A DNA stretch of 64,000 nt, from the NCBI RefSeq assembly GCF_947241705.1, contig NC_079259.1, positions 930,001-994,000 of the forward strand, given 5' to 3'. The translations under genes were made by a program, and so were the position numbers. This DNA is from Saccharomyces mikatae IFO 1815. Its lineage: Eukaryota; Ascomycota; Saccharomycetes; Saccharomycetales; Saccharomycetaceae. Below are positions 20,176 to 29,878 of this stretch, in pieces; within the stretch, counting starts at the first letter, position 1, and each line of letters begins with the position of its first letter. The notes below the pieces were generated by a model, which ran no database searches, was not told the origin of the DNA, and saw only the letters and a list, made by a program, of their open reading frames with translations.

Positions 20176-20514
20176 CGTTCGTTTGTTGCGTGTTCAGTGT
20201 TGCATCTCTTTCGGCGGTGTATTCATTGCTTATGTTAAGTGTGTTGTTATACCTTACCCCTAAGAAAGATTCTTTAGTAATTCCCCAGGCGGCGGCGGGT
20301 TTTTTTCTATTCAAAAAAGTTAACTTCTCGCCTCTCCCTAATAACAGTAGGTGGCGTAGAGAAATCGGAATCATACAAATTGCATAAGTAAATAAAACGT
20401 AATCATAACAAAATACGTAAAATGTAATATATTAAATAAATAGATGAGTTATACACGGTACAACAATTATAGTGAGAAGTGAGAACAGCGCCACTTACTC
20501 ATTATTTCAGTAGT
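20176..20514. other. Intergenic region RMD5 promoter / CTA1 3' end
   Basis: This 339-bp stretch holds the RMD5 promoter and the CTA1 terminator. A short G+C-rich run GGCGGCGGCGGG lies at about 20289-20300. No gene or recognised site. Confidence 0.5.
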
Positions 20515-22056
20515 TCAAAACTTAGAGTTACTTGAAAGCTCAGAAGCATGTTTAGACTCTGCTACGCTCTTGATTGCTTCAGATAGTCCTCTATCAACAC
20601 GAGCAAACATATCATAAACGCGCTGCTGTATTTCAGGACAGGCACCTTCTACGTGAATACCAATGTTATGAGCTAGGTTCTTCTGCTGTCCAGGTTGCTT
20701 GCCTAAAACGCGGTAGAGATTCCTTGCTTGAATAAAATCAACATCACCTGGAGACGTTGCCCAATGGTAAGGAACAGCTGGTCCATTCCATATTTCTTGG
20801 TGTTGTTGGATAGGTCTATTTTGTTGGATATAGTTGTAAGATTTATCGTTAGCCAAGTAGGTAGGCTCCGAGCCAAAGTTACCGTTTACATTCATCGGCC
20901 CATCTCTAATGGCGGGATTAAAGAATTTTGACGCATAAGGACAGTTTACAGGTATTTGGTGAAAATTGGGTCCCAGTCTGTATCGATGTGCATCCGCGTA
21001 TGAAAATAAACGAGCCTGTAACACGGGATCAGCGCTTGCTTCTTGGTACGGAACGGTGGTACTGGGGGCGAATGCTGCTTGTTCAACTTGAGCAAAAAAA
21101 TTCAAAGGATTCTCGTTCAAAACAAGCTTACCCACACGTCGTAATGGAAATTGCTTTTGAGGCCATACCTTAGTCAAGTCAAAGACTGAAAATGGTAACT
21201 TCTTAGCGTCAAGCTCGGTCATCGTTTGGATATATACTGTCCACGATGGATAATTACCATTCTGAATAGCTTCAAACAAATCCTGTTGGCAGTAGTCCGG
21301 ATTAGTCCCTGCTATTTCTGTCGCCTGTTCTATGGTCAAGTTTTTTATTCCTTGGTCTGTTTTGATATGAACTTGCACGTAGTGCCAATCTCCCTTTTTA
21401 TTAGACCATTTGTAAGTATGGCCAGAATATCCATGCATACTACGATAATTAGCAGGTGTACCACGGTCTGAAAAAAGGATCATAACTTGATGAATGGCCA
21501 CCTGATTCTCTGGAGTAGTAAGGAAATCCCAGAACATGTCAGCGTCTCTTAAATTTGTCTGTGGGTTTCTCTTCTGTGTATGGATAAAATGGGGAAACTT
21601 AGAAGGGTCTCTGATAAAAAATACAGGCGTATTATTATAGACCCAATCCAAATTACCTTCTTCTGTATAAAACTTCGTCGCAAACCCTCTTGGATCACGG
21701 ACTGTATCCGCACTGCCTTTGTCACCACCCACAGTGGAGAATCTGGTTAAACATTTCGTTCTCTTACCAATCTCACTAAACATGGCAGACCCGCAAATAT
21801 CACTAATGTCATCAGTCACTTCAAAATAACCAAAAGCACCAGAGCCATGAGCATGTGGGTTTCTTTGAGGAATATTCTCCCTATTGAAATGCGCCAAAGA
21901 ATCAATTAGGTTATAATCTTGCATAAGCAAAGGACCATGTTCCCCGATGCGTTGGGTGACAAATGGTTCATTGATAGGATTACCTGTGGAGTTTGTTACA
22001 ACTCTATCCTTCCTTACATTAGAGTAATTTACTTCATTTCTTTCTTGTTCCGACAT
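20515..22056 (-). CDS. CTA1: Peroxisomal catalase A
   Basis: This haem enzyme breaks down hydrogen peroxide made by fatty acid beta-oxidation. It has 513 residues against 515 in S. cerevisiae. The distal-side motif NPHAHGSGAFGYF contains the catalytic His68, and 'FIRDPSKFPHF' carries the conserved distal Asn/Asp neighbourhood. The proximal haem-ligand motif is 'LFSYADAHRYRLG' with its tyrosine. The protein ends in SKF, a peroxisomal PTS1-type signal also seen in S. cerevisiae Cta1, so Pex5 (encoded at 2890) should import it. The upstream region holds an oleate response element. Confidence 0.98.
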   Translation of the reverse strand: MSEQERNEVNYSNVRKDRVVTNSTGNPINEPFVTQRIGEHGPLLMQDYNLIDSLAHFNRENIPQRNPHAHGSGAFGYFEVTDDISDICGSAMFSEIGKRTKCLTRFSTVGGDKGSADTVRDPRGFATKFYTEEGNLDWVYNNTPVFFIRDPSKFPHFIHTQKRNPQTNLRDADMFWDFLTTPENQVAIHQVMILFSDRGTPANYRSMHGYSGHTYKWSNKKGDWHYVQVHIKTDQGIKNLTIEQATEIAGTNPDYCQQDLFEAIQNGNYPSWTVYIQTMTELDAKKLPFSVFDLTKVWPQKQFPLRRVGKLVLNENPLNFFAQVEQAAFAPSTTVPYQEASADPVLQARLFSYADAHRYRLGPNFHQIPVNCPYASKFFNPAIRDGPMNVNGNFGSEPTYLANDKSYNYIQQNRPIQQHQEIWNGPAVPYHWATSPGDVDFIQARNLYRVLGKQPGQQKNLAHNIGIHVEGACPEIQQRVYDMFARVDRGLSEAIKSVAESKHASELSSNSKF

Positions 22057-22330
22057 TTTACTATTATTAAAATTACTGATTTACTAAAACTATGAGAAAT
22101 TAAAACAAATGTTCTGAGTTCCGAGGTGAATAACACTACTTATGTCTCTTTATATGGACAGCGACGGCAAAAGCTTGTTTCTCCAATTTTGGCGCCTGTG
22201 GGGATTTCGGAGTTTACCTTTTCTAAAGCCGCCTCATTCCCAAACAAGGGACCCCGCCAAGCTTGCGCGGCTAATTCCAGCCAACTATGGGAGTTAGTAA
22301 TCGCTGTTGAAATAGTAATTTAAAGGACTG
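22057..22330 (-). promoter_or_regulatory. CTA1 promoter with two-sided oleate response element and Adr1-type site
   Basis: On the plus strand CGG at 22208, TTA at 22214 and CCG at 22229 fit the Oaf1/Pip2 oleate response element CGG-N3-TNA-N(9-12)-CCG with a 12-base spacer. CTCCAA at 22181-22186 is the reverse complement of the Adr1 half-site TTGGAG. A TATAT element lies at 22151, about 95 bp before the CTA1 ATG. This combination of Oaf1/Pip2 and Adr1 is the known control of S. cerevisiae CTA1. The far end of the interval is the 3' end of RKM4. Confidence 0.7.
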
Positions 22331-23815
22331 CTAATTTTGCAGACAAGGACGTTTAGCAAATCTTTCTTCCTCTTTCGTGAACTTTCTCTTCAAGATATTG
22401 GCTAGCAGTTTTTGATCTGGTATAATTTTGTAGTTCTTGTCGAAGGATTCTTCACATGTCTGTAATGAATCTATTTCGCTTTTTAAAACTCTTAAAGCCA
22501 TAATATTTCTTAGTTCTTCCTTTGTCAAGGAGTTCTCTTCTGGTGGTTTTTCATAAGAGCCGGTCTTCTCTATGGGGTAATCGGCTAAGCGCTTCATAAT
22601 ACAACGTTTCCATGTTTTGCTGCATTGTTCAGTGACACAGCCCTTTTCTATCAATTGTAAACATTTCTTTACAATTCTCTCCGCTTGTCTTTCCAATGTT
22701 TTTATGTCCACTTTGTATATACCTGGAATTTGGCAAATGGTTGTCAAGGTTTGAACTAAAAGTACTGATTGTGGTATTAACTCACCATTGGAGTAACAGT
22801 CGTACGAGTTTAATATTACTTCTTCACCCTCTAATAAATCTTGGATAGTGGCGTTATTACGTAGGACGTCCATGCAATTTTCCAAGAATTCCGCGTTTAC
22901 ATTAAAGGTCTCTCTTATCGCTTCAATTATATTTTCGAGTAAAACCTCTCCAAAATCGTACTTGGAACCGTCCCATTCAACATACCCATACCTTCTTAGT
23001 ATTTCGGAATTTGGGTGTTCTCCATATATGTTATACACTTGTTCGTTCGCCTCAATATCCCTTATGGCAATCATCTTCAAGGAACCAGAGTGGTATATCA
23101 AATTGGCATTACATTTACTAGTATCTGCATTCAGCATATCAGCAAATGGAATCATCGATTTTAAATAACACTCACTTTCGGTTTCTTCTTCACTTGTGTC
23201 ATCTTCTTCATTTTCATTCGTATTCTTATCTTGCATTTCTAAATCAAAAGAATAGCTCAAAATGATACTTGCAATATAGGCAAAATCATTAAATCCAAAA
23301 GATGTGGCAGCACAGGCAAATTCTCCACCTATTTGTTTGATTAATTCAATGACCCTTTCATGCATCTCTTTGGCTTCCTTCTTCCCTATTCTTTCGAGGA
23401 CAAGTGATGGCTGCAAAAGTTCCAATTCCTTCTCACCCCAAAATATTAACATATTCATATCATTCGGTTTATTCCAAACCTTGAAGTAAGGTGCCCATTG
23501 GCTTCTTTCTTTCAAAACTTCCATCTCATAAAGAATACATATAATTAAACCCTCCCATGATCCGATTTCGTTCAGAAACTTTTCTTTAAGAGAAGGATAA
23601 TCTCGCACCAGTTGGGATGTTGTTATACTCAAAACTGAACTACGAGGTATCTCAAACAATGTTTCATCCTTCCGTATTTTTTCAATCGCAACTACTGCGC
23701 GGCCCTGATTACAATAGCACAAATTTTTGATTTCAATCTTGGGAGATACGTCTATCTTAGCGATATTTTTCAACCAATATATGAAGCTTTCAGTATTTTT
23801 TGAGAAGTCATCCAT
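22331..23815 (-). CDS. RKM4: SET-domain ribosomal lysine methyltransferase Rkm4
   Basis: In S. cerevisiae Rkm4 (Set7) monomethylates ribosomal protein L42 (Rpl42). The upstream frame to 23845 starts with TTG. The ATG at 23815 (MDDFSKNTESF) gives 494 residues, the S. cerevisiae length. SET blocks are 'GRAVVAIEKIRKDETLFEIP' near the N-terminus, 'SMIPFADMLNAD' in the middle and 'EQVYNIYGEHPNSEILRRYG' with the catalytic tyrosine region. The RuBisCO-methyltransferase-type substrate-binding domain follows. The acidic insert 'NENEEDDTSEEETESE' splits the SET domain, as is typical of this subclass. Confidence 0.95.
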   Translation of the reverse strand: MDDFSKNTESFIYWLKNIAKIDVSPKIEIKNLCYCNQGRAVVAIEKIRKDETLFEIPRSSVLSITTSQLVRDYPSLKEKFLNEIGSWEGLIICILYEMEVLKERSQWAPYFKVWNKPNDMNMLIFWGEKELELLQPSLVLERIGKKEAKEMHERVIELIKQIGGEFACAATSFGFNDFAYIASIILSYSFDLEMQDKNTNENEEDDTSEEETESECYLKSMIPFADMLNADTSKCNANLIYHSGSLKMIAIRDIEANEQVYNIYGEHPNSEILRRYGYVEWDGSKYDFGEVLLENIIEAIRETFNVNAEFLENCMDVLRNNATIQDLLEGEEVILNSYDCYSNGELIPQSVLLVQTLTTICQIPGIYKVDIKTLERQAERIVKKCLQLIEKGCVTEQCSKTWKRCIMKRLADYPIEKTGSYEKPPEENSLTKEELRNIMALRVLKSEIDSLQTCEESFDKNYKIIPDQKLLANILKRKFTKEEERFAKRPCLQN

Positions 23816-24174
23816 ATTCGCAAAATTTTGAGATGCACTCACCAACTCTGATTGAGTTAAGAATATTAAGCTTTCAAAAGATATAGAAATTTTTCATCAT
23901 CAACAGAAATTGGCTGACACTTGAAAGTATTACCCTAGGGGGAAGATCTCCAAGTTGAAGGAACTCCTTATATTAATAAAGTTGCTTTTCATGCTATAGG
24001 TTTCCTGTATAGGTGCTGCTAGTATACATCATGTTACTTCCATTCGATTGTATGATACCTCAAGCTTTTTATTTAAATTTCTTATTTACAAAAATAATGT
24101 CTATGTTTGTTTTATGTATTATTACGGGGAGTGAAGAAGGATTTTATCATAGTTTCCATAAGCCGTTTAAGTGG
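23816..24174. other. RKM4 promoter / HSP78 3' region
   Basis: This 359-bp stretch holds the RKM4 promoter and the HSP78 terminator. A frame on the plus strand runs from 24013 into HSP78, but it is an antisense shadow. No recognised sites. Confidence 0.5.
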
Positions 24175-26613
24175 TTACTTTTCAGTTTCTTCTTCAATAA
24201 CTTCTCCTTCCTCATGATTTGGTAATACAACAAGCTTACCATCTTCCACCACAACTTTAACAGTTTCACCATTCCTGATTTGGCCCTTTAATAAGAAAGT
24301 TGCCATGGAATTCAAAATTTGCCTATGAATTAATCTATTCAATGGCCTTGCACCATATAGTTGATCATACCCTTTGTCAGTTAGCCAGTCCTTTGCTTCA
24401 TTAGTTAGATCAATTTTCATTCTTTTTTCCGCTAAACGATCCTGAATCTCTGCAATTCTAATGTCAACAATGGACCTCAAAACCTTCTTGGATAATCTAT
24501 TGAAGACTAGAATGTCATCAATACGGTTGATAAATTCCGGTGGGTATGACCTTTTCATTGCCTCAATAACTTTATTCTTGGTCGCGGCGTCAATCTTACC
24601 ATCGTCACCCAATTTCGTGTCGTTTAACAAAATGTCCTGTCCTATGTTTGAGGTCATCACAATAATTGTGTTACGGAAATCAACATGATGACCTAAGGAA
24701 TCAGTTAGTTTGCCTTCATCTAATACTTGTAACAAAAGTTTGGAAACGTCAGGATGCGCTTTCTCAAATTCATCAAATAAAACGACCGCATATGGCTTTC
24801 TTCTAACAGCTTCCGTTAATTGGCCACCAGATTCACTCAAAACATAACCTGGAGGCGCACCTATTAACCGAGAAACGGTGTGTTTCTCTTGGAATTCAGA
24901 CATATCAAAACGAATCACATTCGATTCGTCATCAAATAGGAATTCAGCTAAAGCCTTGGTTAATTCTGTCTTACCAGTACCTGTAGGACCCAAGAACATA
25001 AAGCTAGCGATTGGTCTCTTTTCACTAGTCAAACCGGCCCTTTGTAGGCGTACAGCATCAGAAATGGCCGCAATGGCCTCATCCTGACCAACAACTCTTT
25101 CCTTCAAGGAATTCTCCATGTATAATAAACGGTCTTTGTCACCTTTCATCACGGTCTCTGTAGGAATACCAGTCATTTTCGCAACAACCTTAGAAATATC
25201 ATCAGAGGTAACGGAATCATGCAGTAAATTCACATTATCTCCATCCTTACTCTTTTCACTCAAAGCCACTTTTCTCTCCAAGTCAGGAATCCTGGAATAG
25301 CGCAGCTCGGATGCTTTAGTATAGTCGCCTTCCCTCTGGCATTTTTCTAACTCAATTCTTGCTTGTTCCAGATTTGCCTTCGCATTTTTGATAGATTCAA
25401 TTTCCGCTCTTTCAGCGTCCCATATTTTGGTTAACCTATTTAGCTCATCATTTTTTGTGTCTAAATCCTTTTCCAACGCCTCTCTTCTTTCGACAGAAAC
25501 TGGGTCGGTTTCTTTTTTCAAAGATTCTAATTCTATTTGAATTTTCATAATAGCACGATCTAATTTCTGGATTTCATCTGGTTTGGATTCATGCTGTAAA
25601 CGTAGGACAGCACAAGCTTCGTCGACTAAGTCGATGGCTTTATCAGGCAAAAACCTGTCTGTTATGTAACGATTCGAAAGAACAGCAGCAGAAACCAATG
25701 CTGTATCAGTAATCCTTACACCATGGTGAACTTCGTATCTTTCTTTTAAACCTCTCAGTATAGAAATTGTATCGGACACGCTTGGCTCATTCAATAAGAT
25801 AGGTTGGAATCTTCTTGATAAAGCGGGATCTTTCTCAATAATTTTAAACTCATCTAGGGTAGTTGCAGATATACAACGTAACCCACGAGCTAGCTTGGGT
25901 TTTAAAATGTTGGAAGCGTCCATACTACCATCAGTTTTACCCAAGCCCAGTAACATATGAACTTCATCAATGAAAACAATTACTTTACCATTGGCTTTAT
26001 CAATTTCTTCCAAGACCTTTTTTAAACGTTCTTCGAATTCACCTCTATATTTAGCACCAGCAATCAAAGATCCCAAATCTAATGCTACCAGGTCTTTATC
26101 TTTCAACGAGTCGGGAACCTCTCCAGCAACAATCCTTTGAGCTAACCCGTCAATGAGAGCAGTTTTACCAACACCTGCTCGACCAATCAGACATGGATTA
26201 TTCTTCGTTCTTCTCGACAAAATTTGAATAGCCCTTGCGATCTCTTCATCTCTACCAATGACGGGATCTAGTTTACCGTCGCGGGCTAATTTTGTCAAAT
26301 TTGTACCGAATTGTTCTAAAGCTGGTTTTTCTGGTTGCTGATTTGGATCCATTCTCATTTGGACATACGTTCTTTTGAAATTGGGCAAATTATTCAAGTT
26401 TCTTAGAGCGGAAGTCGAAATAATAGCCCCACTTAATGGATTTGTTTTTAATTCTGTGAGATACTTATTAGCAGCTTGAGGCGCTGTATTTGAACTGAAA
26501 ATTGTTCTTTTGCATAGTATAGGAGGGTATATTCGAGGTGTACTACTTGGCCTTAGTAACTGTGTTTTTTGTAAATATTTCTGTATCGGTGATTTGTTGA
26601 CCTGCCTTAACAT
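24175..26613 (-). CDS. HSP78: Mitochondrial Hsp100/ClpB disaggregase Hsp78
   Basis: This AAA+ matrix chaperone cooperates with mitochondrial Hsp70 to reactivate aggregated proteins. It has 812 residues, one more than S. cerevisiae. A basic, Ser/Thr-rich N-terminus with no early acidic residues (about 1-45) is the likely presequence. The ClpB N-domain is absent, as in known Hsp78. NBD1 has GRAGVGKT at 144-151 and '[10 protein letters not shown]'-type Walker B. A middle-domain coiled coil lies at about 350-470. NBD2 has GPTGTGKT and '[14 protein letters not shown]'. Both arginine-finger regions look normal. The promoter has a heat-shock element and STREs. Confidence 0.98.
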   Translation of the reverse strand: MLRQVNKSPIQKYLQKTQLLRPSSTPRIYPPILCKRTIFSSNTAPQAANKYLTELKTNPLSGAIISTSALRNLNNLPNFKRTYVQMRMDPNQQPEKPALEQFGTNLTKLARDGKLDPVIGRDEEIARAIQILSRRTKNNPCLIGRAGVGKTALIDGLAQRIVAGEVPDSLKDKDLVALDLGSLIAGAKYRGEFEERLKKVLEEIDKANGKVIVFIDEVHMLLGLGKTDGSMDASNILKPKLARGLRCISATTLDEFKIIEKDPALSRRFQPILLNEPSVSDTISILRGLKERYEVHHGVRITDTALVSAAVLSNRYITDRFLPDKAIDLVDEACAVLRLQHESKPDEIQKLDRAIMKIQIELESLKKETDPVSVERREALEKDLDTKNDELNRLTKIWDAERAEIESIKNAKANLEQARIELEKCQREGDYTKASELRYSRIPDLERKVALSEKSKDGDNVNLLHDSVTSDDISKVVAKMTGIPTETVMKGDKDRLLYMENSLKERVVGQDEAIAAISDAVRLQRAGLTSEKRPIASFMFLGPTGTGKTELTKALAEFLFDDESNVIRFDMSEFQEKHTVSRLIGAPPGYVLSESGGQLTEAVRRKPYAVVLFDEFEKAHPDVSKLLLQVLDEGKLTDSLGHHVDFRNTIIVMTSNIGQDILLNDTKLGDDGKIDAATKNKVIEAMKRSYPPEFINRIDDILVFNRLSKKVLRSIVDIRIAEIQDRLAEKRMKIDLTNEAKDWLTDKGYDQLYGARPLNRLIHRQILNSMATFLLKGQIRNGETVKVVVEDGKLVVLPNHEEGEVIEEETEK

Positions 26614-27008
26614 ATTTATGTTTAAAAAAGTTCACTTGTTTAATTGGAGACCACTGACATAAACAATACAAGCCATCATTTCATGCTTACATATGCATGG
26701 GTAAGTACATAAATATAGATATATATATATACATATATACATGGGTTAGTAACTAGGGGGTTCGATGAGCATAGAAACAATGAATTGCAAGGGTTGTCAA
26801 AAAACGTCCGTGCACCCCTTATTCAAAGGCGAGGTTTTAAGATGAGGAATTATTTCCAGAATATTCTAGAGAATACAGCATAAAATATCAAAAAATATAC
26901 CTCATCTTGAATTTCCTTTAATTAATTATTAAGTTCTATATGCAACAAGGCCAAGACAAATTTATTTTTGCAATACAAAGACTGGACCTTCGCTCTCCAC
27001 CTATTGTG
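26614..27008 (-). promoter_or_regulatory. HSP78 promoter with heat-shock element and STREs
   Basis: TTC-GAA-TTC inverted pentamer units with two-base spacing lie at 26854-26866, followed by an imperfect GAG unit, about 245 bp upstream of the ATG. This is a good Hsf1 element. STRE cores are AGGGG at 26755-26759 and its complement CCCCT at 26815-26819, fitting Msn2/4 control. A run of alternating AT with ACATATATACATG lies at about 26718-26743. The other gene bounding this interval, YAP6, ends here and so is not driven by these sites. Confidence 0.75.
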
Positions 27009-28148
27009 TCACGTGGTAGTATCTGACTGATTTCTCACTGCTTCTTCTAAGGACCTAATCTTCTTTATTAGTTGTTCTATTTCATTTCGCTGCTCTTGTT
27101 CCTTTCTTCTGGTATTTTCAATGTCTTCAATCATTCGTATGTACTCGGCGTGAAAGCGTTTATTTTCAATTTTTAAAGTTTCATTTTCGTTTCTTGCCAT
27201 ATTATGTTCATTTTTTACTATATTGTTTTCATTCTTCAGAATACGATTTTCATTACATAAAACATCGTACTCACTTCTCAGTATAGTAATTGCGTTTCTT
27301 ATAGCTTCATGTTGAGCTATCAGAATATTGTTGTCATTTCTTAATGAATCATTTAACGATTTAAAGTAGTTGTTCTCCGCTAGTAAGTCGTCGAATATTT
27401 TAGATTTTTGTTCCAGATTCTTTATGTACTTTTCCTTTCTTTGCCTAAACGCTTTCTGGGCAGTTCTATTTTGAGCAGCTCTCCTTGTATTTCTCAAAGT
27501 TTTTCCTGAGCTACCTATGAGCTGAACATCTTTATCTGTGGCTGATTCGGCTAAAGTAGTATTATTATCACCTGGATTTTTGGCGCCAGTGGCTCTATTT
27601 TGAAAAGGAAGAGGTGCAGCAATAACACTAGAATTGCGCGATGGAAAGCTTGAAAGTTGTTCTTCTGCTGTATTCTCCCTATTGAACGATATACTTTGGT
27701 TCGGAAGTCCATTTGTTAAAGGAGGATTCATTTGATGAGGTGGGTAGGATACAGAATAACTTCTTGGGGGAAATACTACAGAAGGTTGCATACTTACGTG
27801 GGCATTTTGCGATCTATTAAAAGATGTTGATTGTTTTCCTTCATTTGGATGCGGAGGAACAACATAAGATGGATGCATAGGTCCTTGATGCATTGGTCTA
27901 TAATCAGATGGAGCAGATAAATGCAATAAATTTGGCAAAGGTGGTGGGATAGGGTTATTGTTAACAGAGGTGTCGATTTCATTATTAGTAGTCGAGTTTA
28001 TTCTATAAGGTAATTTTTGAGATGTGCTGGGATGTGCAATTTGTGGAGATGGATGCTCATTTGTATTTTTCTCAGAGGTATTATAAGCACTTATTGAGCT
28101 ATTTCCCTGATTGTACATATCAGGACGGATTGACGGAGGGTTTTGCAT
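27009..28148 (-). CDS. YAP6: bZIP transcription factor Yap6
   Basis: This is a fungal AP-1-like activator or repressor; in S. cerevisiae its overexpression raises salt and cisplatin tolerance and it works with Cin5/Yap4. It has 379 residues against 383. The N-terminal two-thirds is Pro/Ser/Asn-rich with no fold. The basic region 'RRAAQNRTAQKAFRQRKEKY' (Yap-type NxxAQxxFR) lies at about 219-238. It is followed by a leucine zipper and an unusually long heptad region of Asn-rich repeats (NENRILKNENNIVKNEHN), which suggests an extended coiled coil. Confidence 0.95.
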   Translation of the reverse strand: MQNPPSIRPDMYNQGNSSISAYNTSEKNTNEHPSPQIAHPSTSQKLPYRINSTTNNEIDTSVNNNPIPPPLPNLLHLSAPSDYRPMHQGPMHPSYVVPPHPNEGKQSTSFNRSQNAHVSMQPSVVFPPRSYSVSYPPHQMNPPLTNGLPNQSISFNRENTAEEQLSSFPSRNSSVIAAPLPFQNRATGAKNPGDNNTTLAESATDKDVQLIGSSGKTLRNTRRAAQNRTAQKAFRQRKEKYIKNLEQKSKIFDDLLAENNYFKSLNDSLRNDNNILIAQHEAIRNAITILRSEYDVLCNENRILKNENNIVKNEHNMARNENETLKIENKRFHAEYIRMIEDIENTRRKEQEQRNEIEQLIKKIRSLEEAVRNQSDTTT

Positions 28149-29099
28149 TTGTTTTTAGCAGTATCACGTCTCTGTCGTATAGATAAAAGTATATGTTGTG
28201 GGATTCACGGTTTGTGGGGCAAAAAAAACTCGGTGTTAGAGTTTGAAGTAAGATCTGTGTTTATTATCGGTATTGTACTAGTCTCCCTAATCACACAGCT
28301 TGCATTGCTTCTTGAAGATAGCTTACTACAGATGACTCAAGGTCTGAGTGAGCTGTATAACAAAATAAACAAAAAATGAGAGATTTCTAAAGAATTGAAA
28401 AAGTGAAGAACAAAAAAGATATCGAAAAGGAAAAGAAGCAGGGTCAAGAGATACTTAATTAGCGTTTCAAATGCAGCAAAAGTATGACAGAATGGAATAA
28501 AAGAGTATCAGAAATCATTGAAAAGTAGTAATTTACGTTCGTCTGCAAACGATTCGAAAAACTTTTACCCGCTTGCAGTAAAACTGAGTGCAAGACATAT
28601 TTAAAATTATAAGAAAAGCGTAATCTTGAACAAAGTTTCTACTCTTCGGCATAATGCAAAGGGGCATTAGCAGGAGAAACGGAATGATTACGCTCTCTCC
28701 TTAATCCGCTTTTACAATTCCGCAGATGCAAGCAGCGAATAACCTTAACTTAAATTGAGTACGGATAATACTTAACATACTATAAATCAGCCCACACAAA
28801 CACCGTGTATTCCCCGCCGAAATACTAGCTGGATCTTAACAAAAAGCGCCAAAAACGATTTCACTAAAGACCGACCAAAAAAAATGCGTTCCTGAAAGTA
28901 AGCATGGCAGTACAACACTTTTTGCTGCCATTCCCTCCACTGACTTTTCTTAGTGCTCTTTGGCCCCGTGGATTTTACGCCACTATTCTACAAAAAAAAA
29001 CACTCGCACAATAGTATAGTTCCAACGGCTGTGCAAAATACCCATACACCACATATTTGTTCAATGATCAGCATATACGTCACGTTATGCTCATCGTGA
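28149..29099. other. Long YAP6 upstream region
   Basis: This 951-bp stretch lies between the SWM1 stop and the YAP6 ATG. A Reb1 core TTACCCG is at 28565-28571, about 420 bp before YAP6. Short A tracts occur near 28395 and 28988. A plus-strand frame at 28143-28379 begins without ATG. I see no gene. The length suggests a complex promoter for this regulator. Confidence 0.5.
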
Positions 29100-29603
29100 C
29101 TATGGGAGAGCCAATTCTTGCCAACCGTTATTTCTTGCGTACGCTAGTTGTGTGATGCGCCTATCAAAAATAGAGCCAGTTAACGTTTCTTTTCTTGGCT
29201 CATTGGCATTGTCGTTCCTGGAATTGGCTCCCCCGTTTATAGCATGATCGAATGTACGTCCAGTGAATGTCACCACCCCGTTACTCTCGAGCTCCATACC
29301 ATTAAATAGGTTCCAATCGTCTTCGTCATGAAAAGAGTTCCAATAGCGGTTGCTCTTTTGTTCACTTGTCATTAACGCTTTGCCTTGGCTGCCCTCGCGT
29401 ACATTGGGGTTTCTTTCTCCCTCTTGGCCAGGTCTTCCATCTCCCGCGTCGCTACGAGTATTATCATCTATAGCCATTGCAACATTTCCAGTTTCATCTG
29501 GAAGTGCCAGTATATCCTGGTTCCATTCTGCATATAGTATGTGATGGGGAGCAGACAAATGGTGGCATTGAAAATATGAATCTCGGTATGAACTTGAACT
29601 CAT
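29100..29603 (-). CDS. SWM1: Anaphase-promoting complex subunit Swm1 (Apc13)
   Basis: This is the Apc13-type subunit of the APC/C ubiquitin ligase. In S. cerevisiae it is needed at high temperature and for spore wall maturation. The 167 residues end in 'NNGWQELALP', a few residues short of the S. cerevisiae protein (170 as I recall). The conserved parts are the start 'SSYRDSYF', 'HHILYAEWNQDILALPDE', 'RYWNSFHDEDDWNLFNGMELE' and 'TGSIFDRRITQLAYARNNGW'. The middle (about 45-80) is poorly conserved and charged. Confidence 0.94.
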   Translation of the reverse strand: MSSSSYRDSYFQCHHLSAPHHILYAEWNQDILALPDETGNVAMAIDDNTRSDAGDGRPGQEGERNPNVREGSQGKALMTSEQKSNRYWNSFHDEDDWNLFNGMELESNGVVTFTGRTFDHAINGGANSRNDNANEPRKETLTGSIFDRRITQLAYARNNGWQELALP

Positions 29604-29878
29604 TTTTTACTTGTTTTCTTACTTCCTCTCCTCTCTTTTGTTCTGTACTCAAATCTCATCACAAAACTGAGTTAATTATAGCACAAACAATGACTTTCTT
29701 TTCCAGCTTCTTAATCCTGAAAATTGTCTTTTTCTACGGAAAAATAATATAAAGAGAAGTGCTTTTGCTAAATACTCAAGTTTCTTATATTAAATGATTA
29801 ATAATCTAACTATCCGTACCATAACGAAAAAGTATATGATTTTCTACTATCAAATGTATCAGCTTGTTATTGTTCACT

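Noticed and set aside
24013-24225. 70-codon plus-strand frame
   Set aside because: It overlaps the HSP78 3' end antisense. Its hydrophobic composition comes from AT-rich DNA.
27010-27015. CACGTG E-box
   Set aside because: It lies at the YAP6 stop codon, at the 3' end of the gene, and drives no nearby start.
28143-28379. 78-codon plus-strand frame upstream of YAP6
   Set aside because: No ATG at its start, and it lies in the YAP6 promoter.
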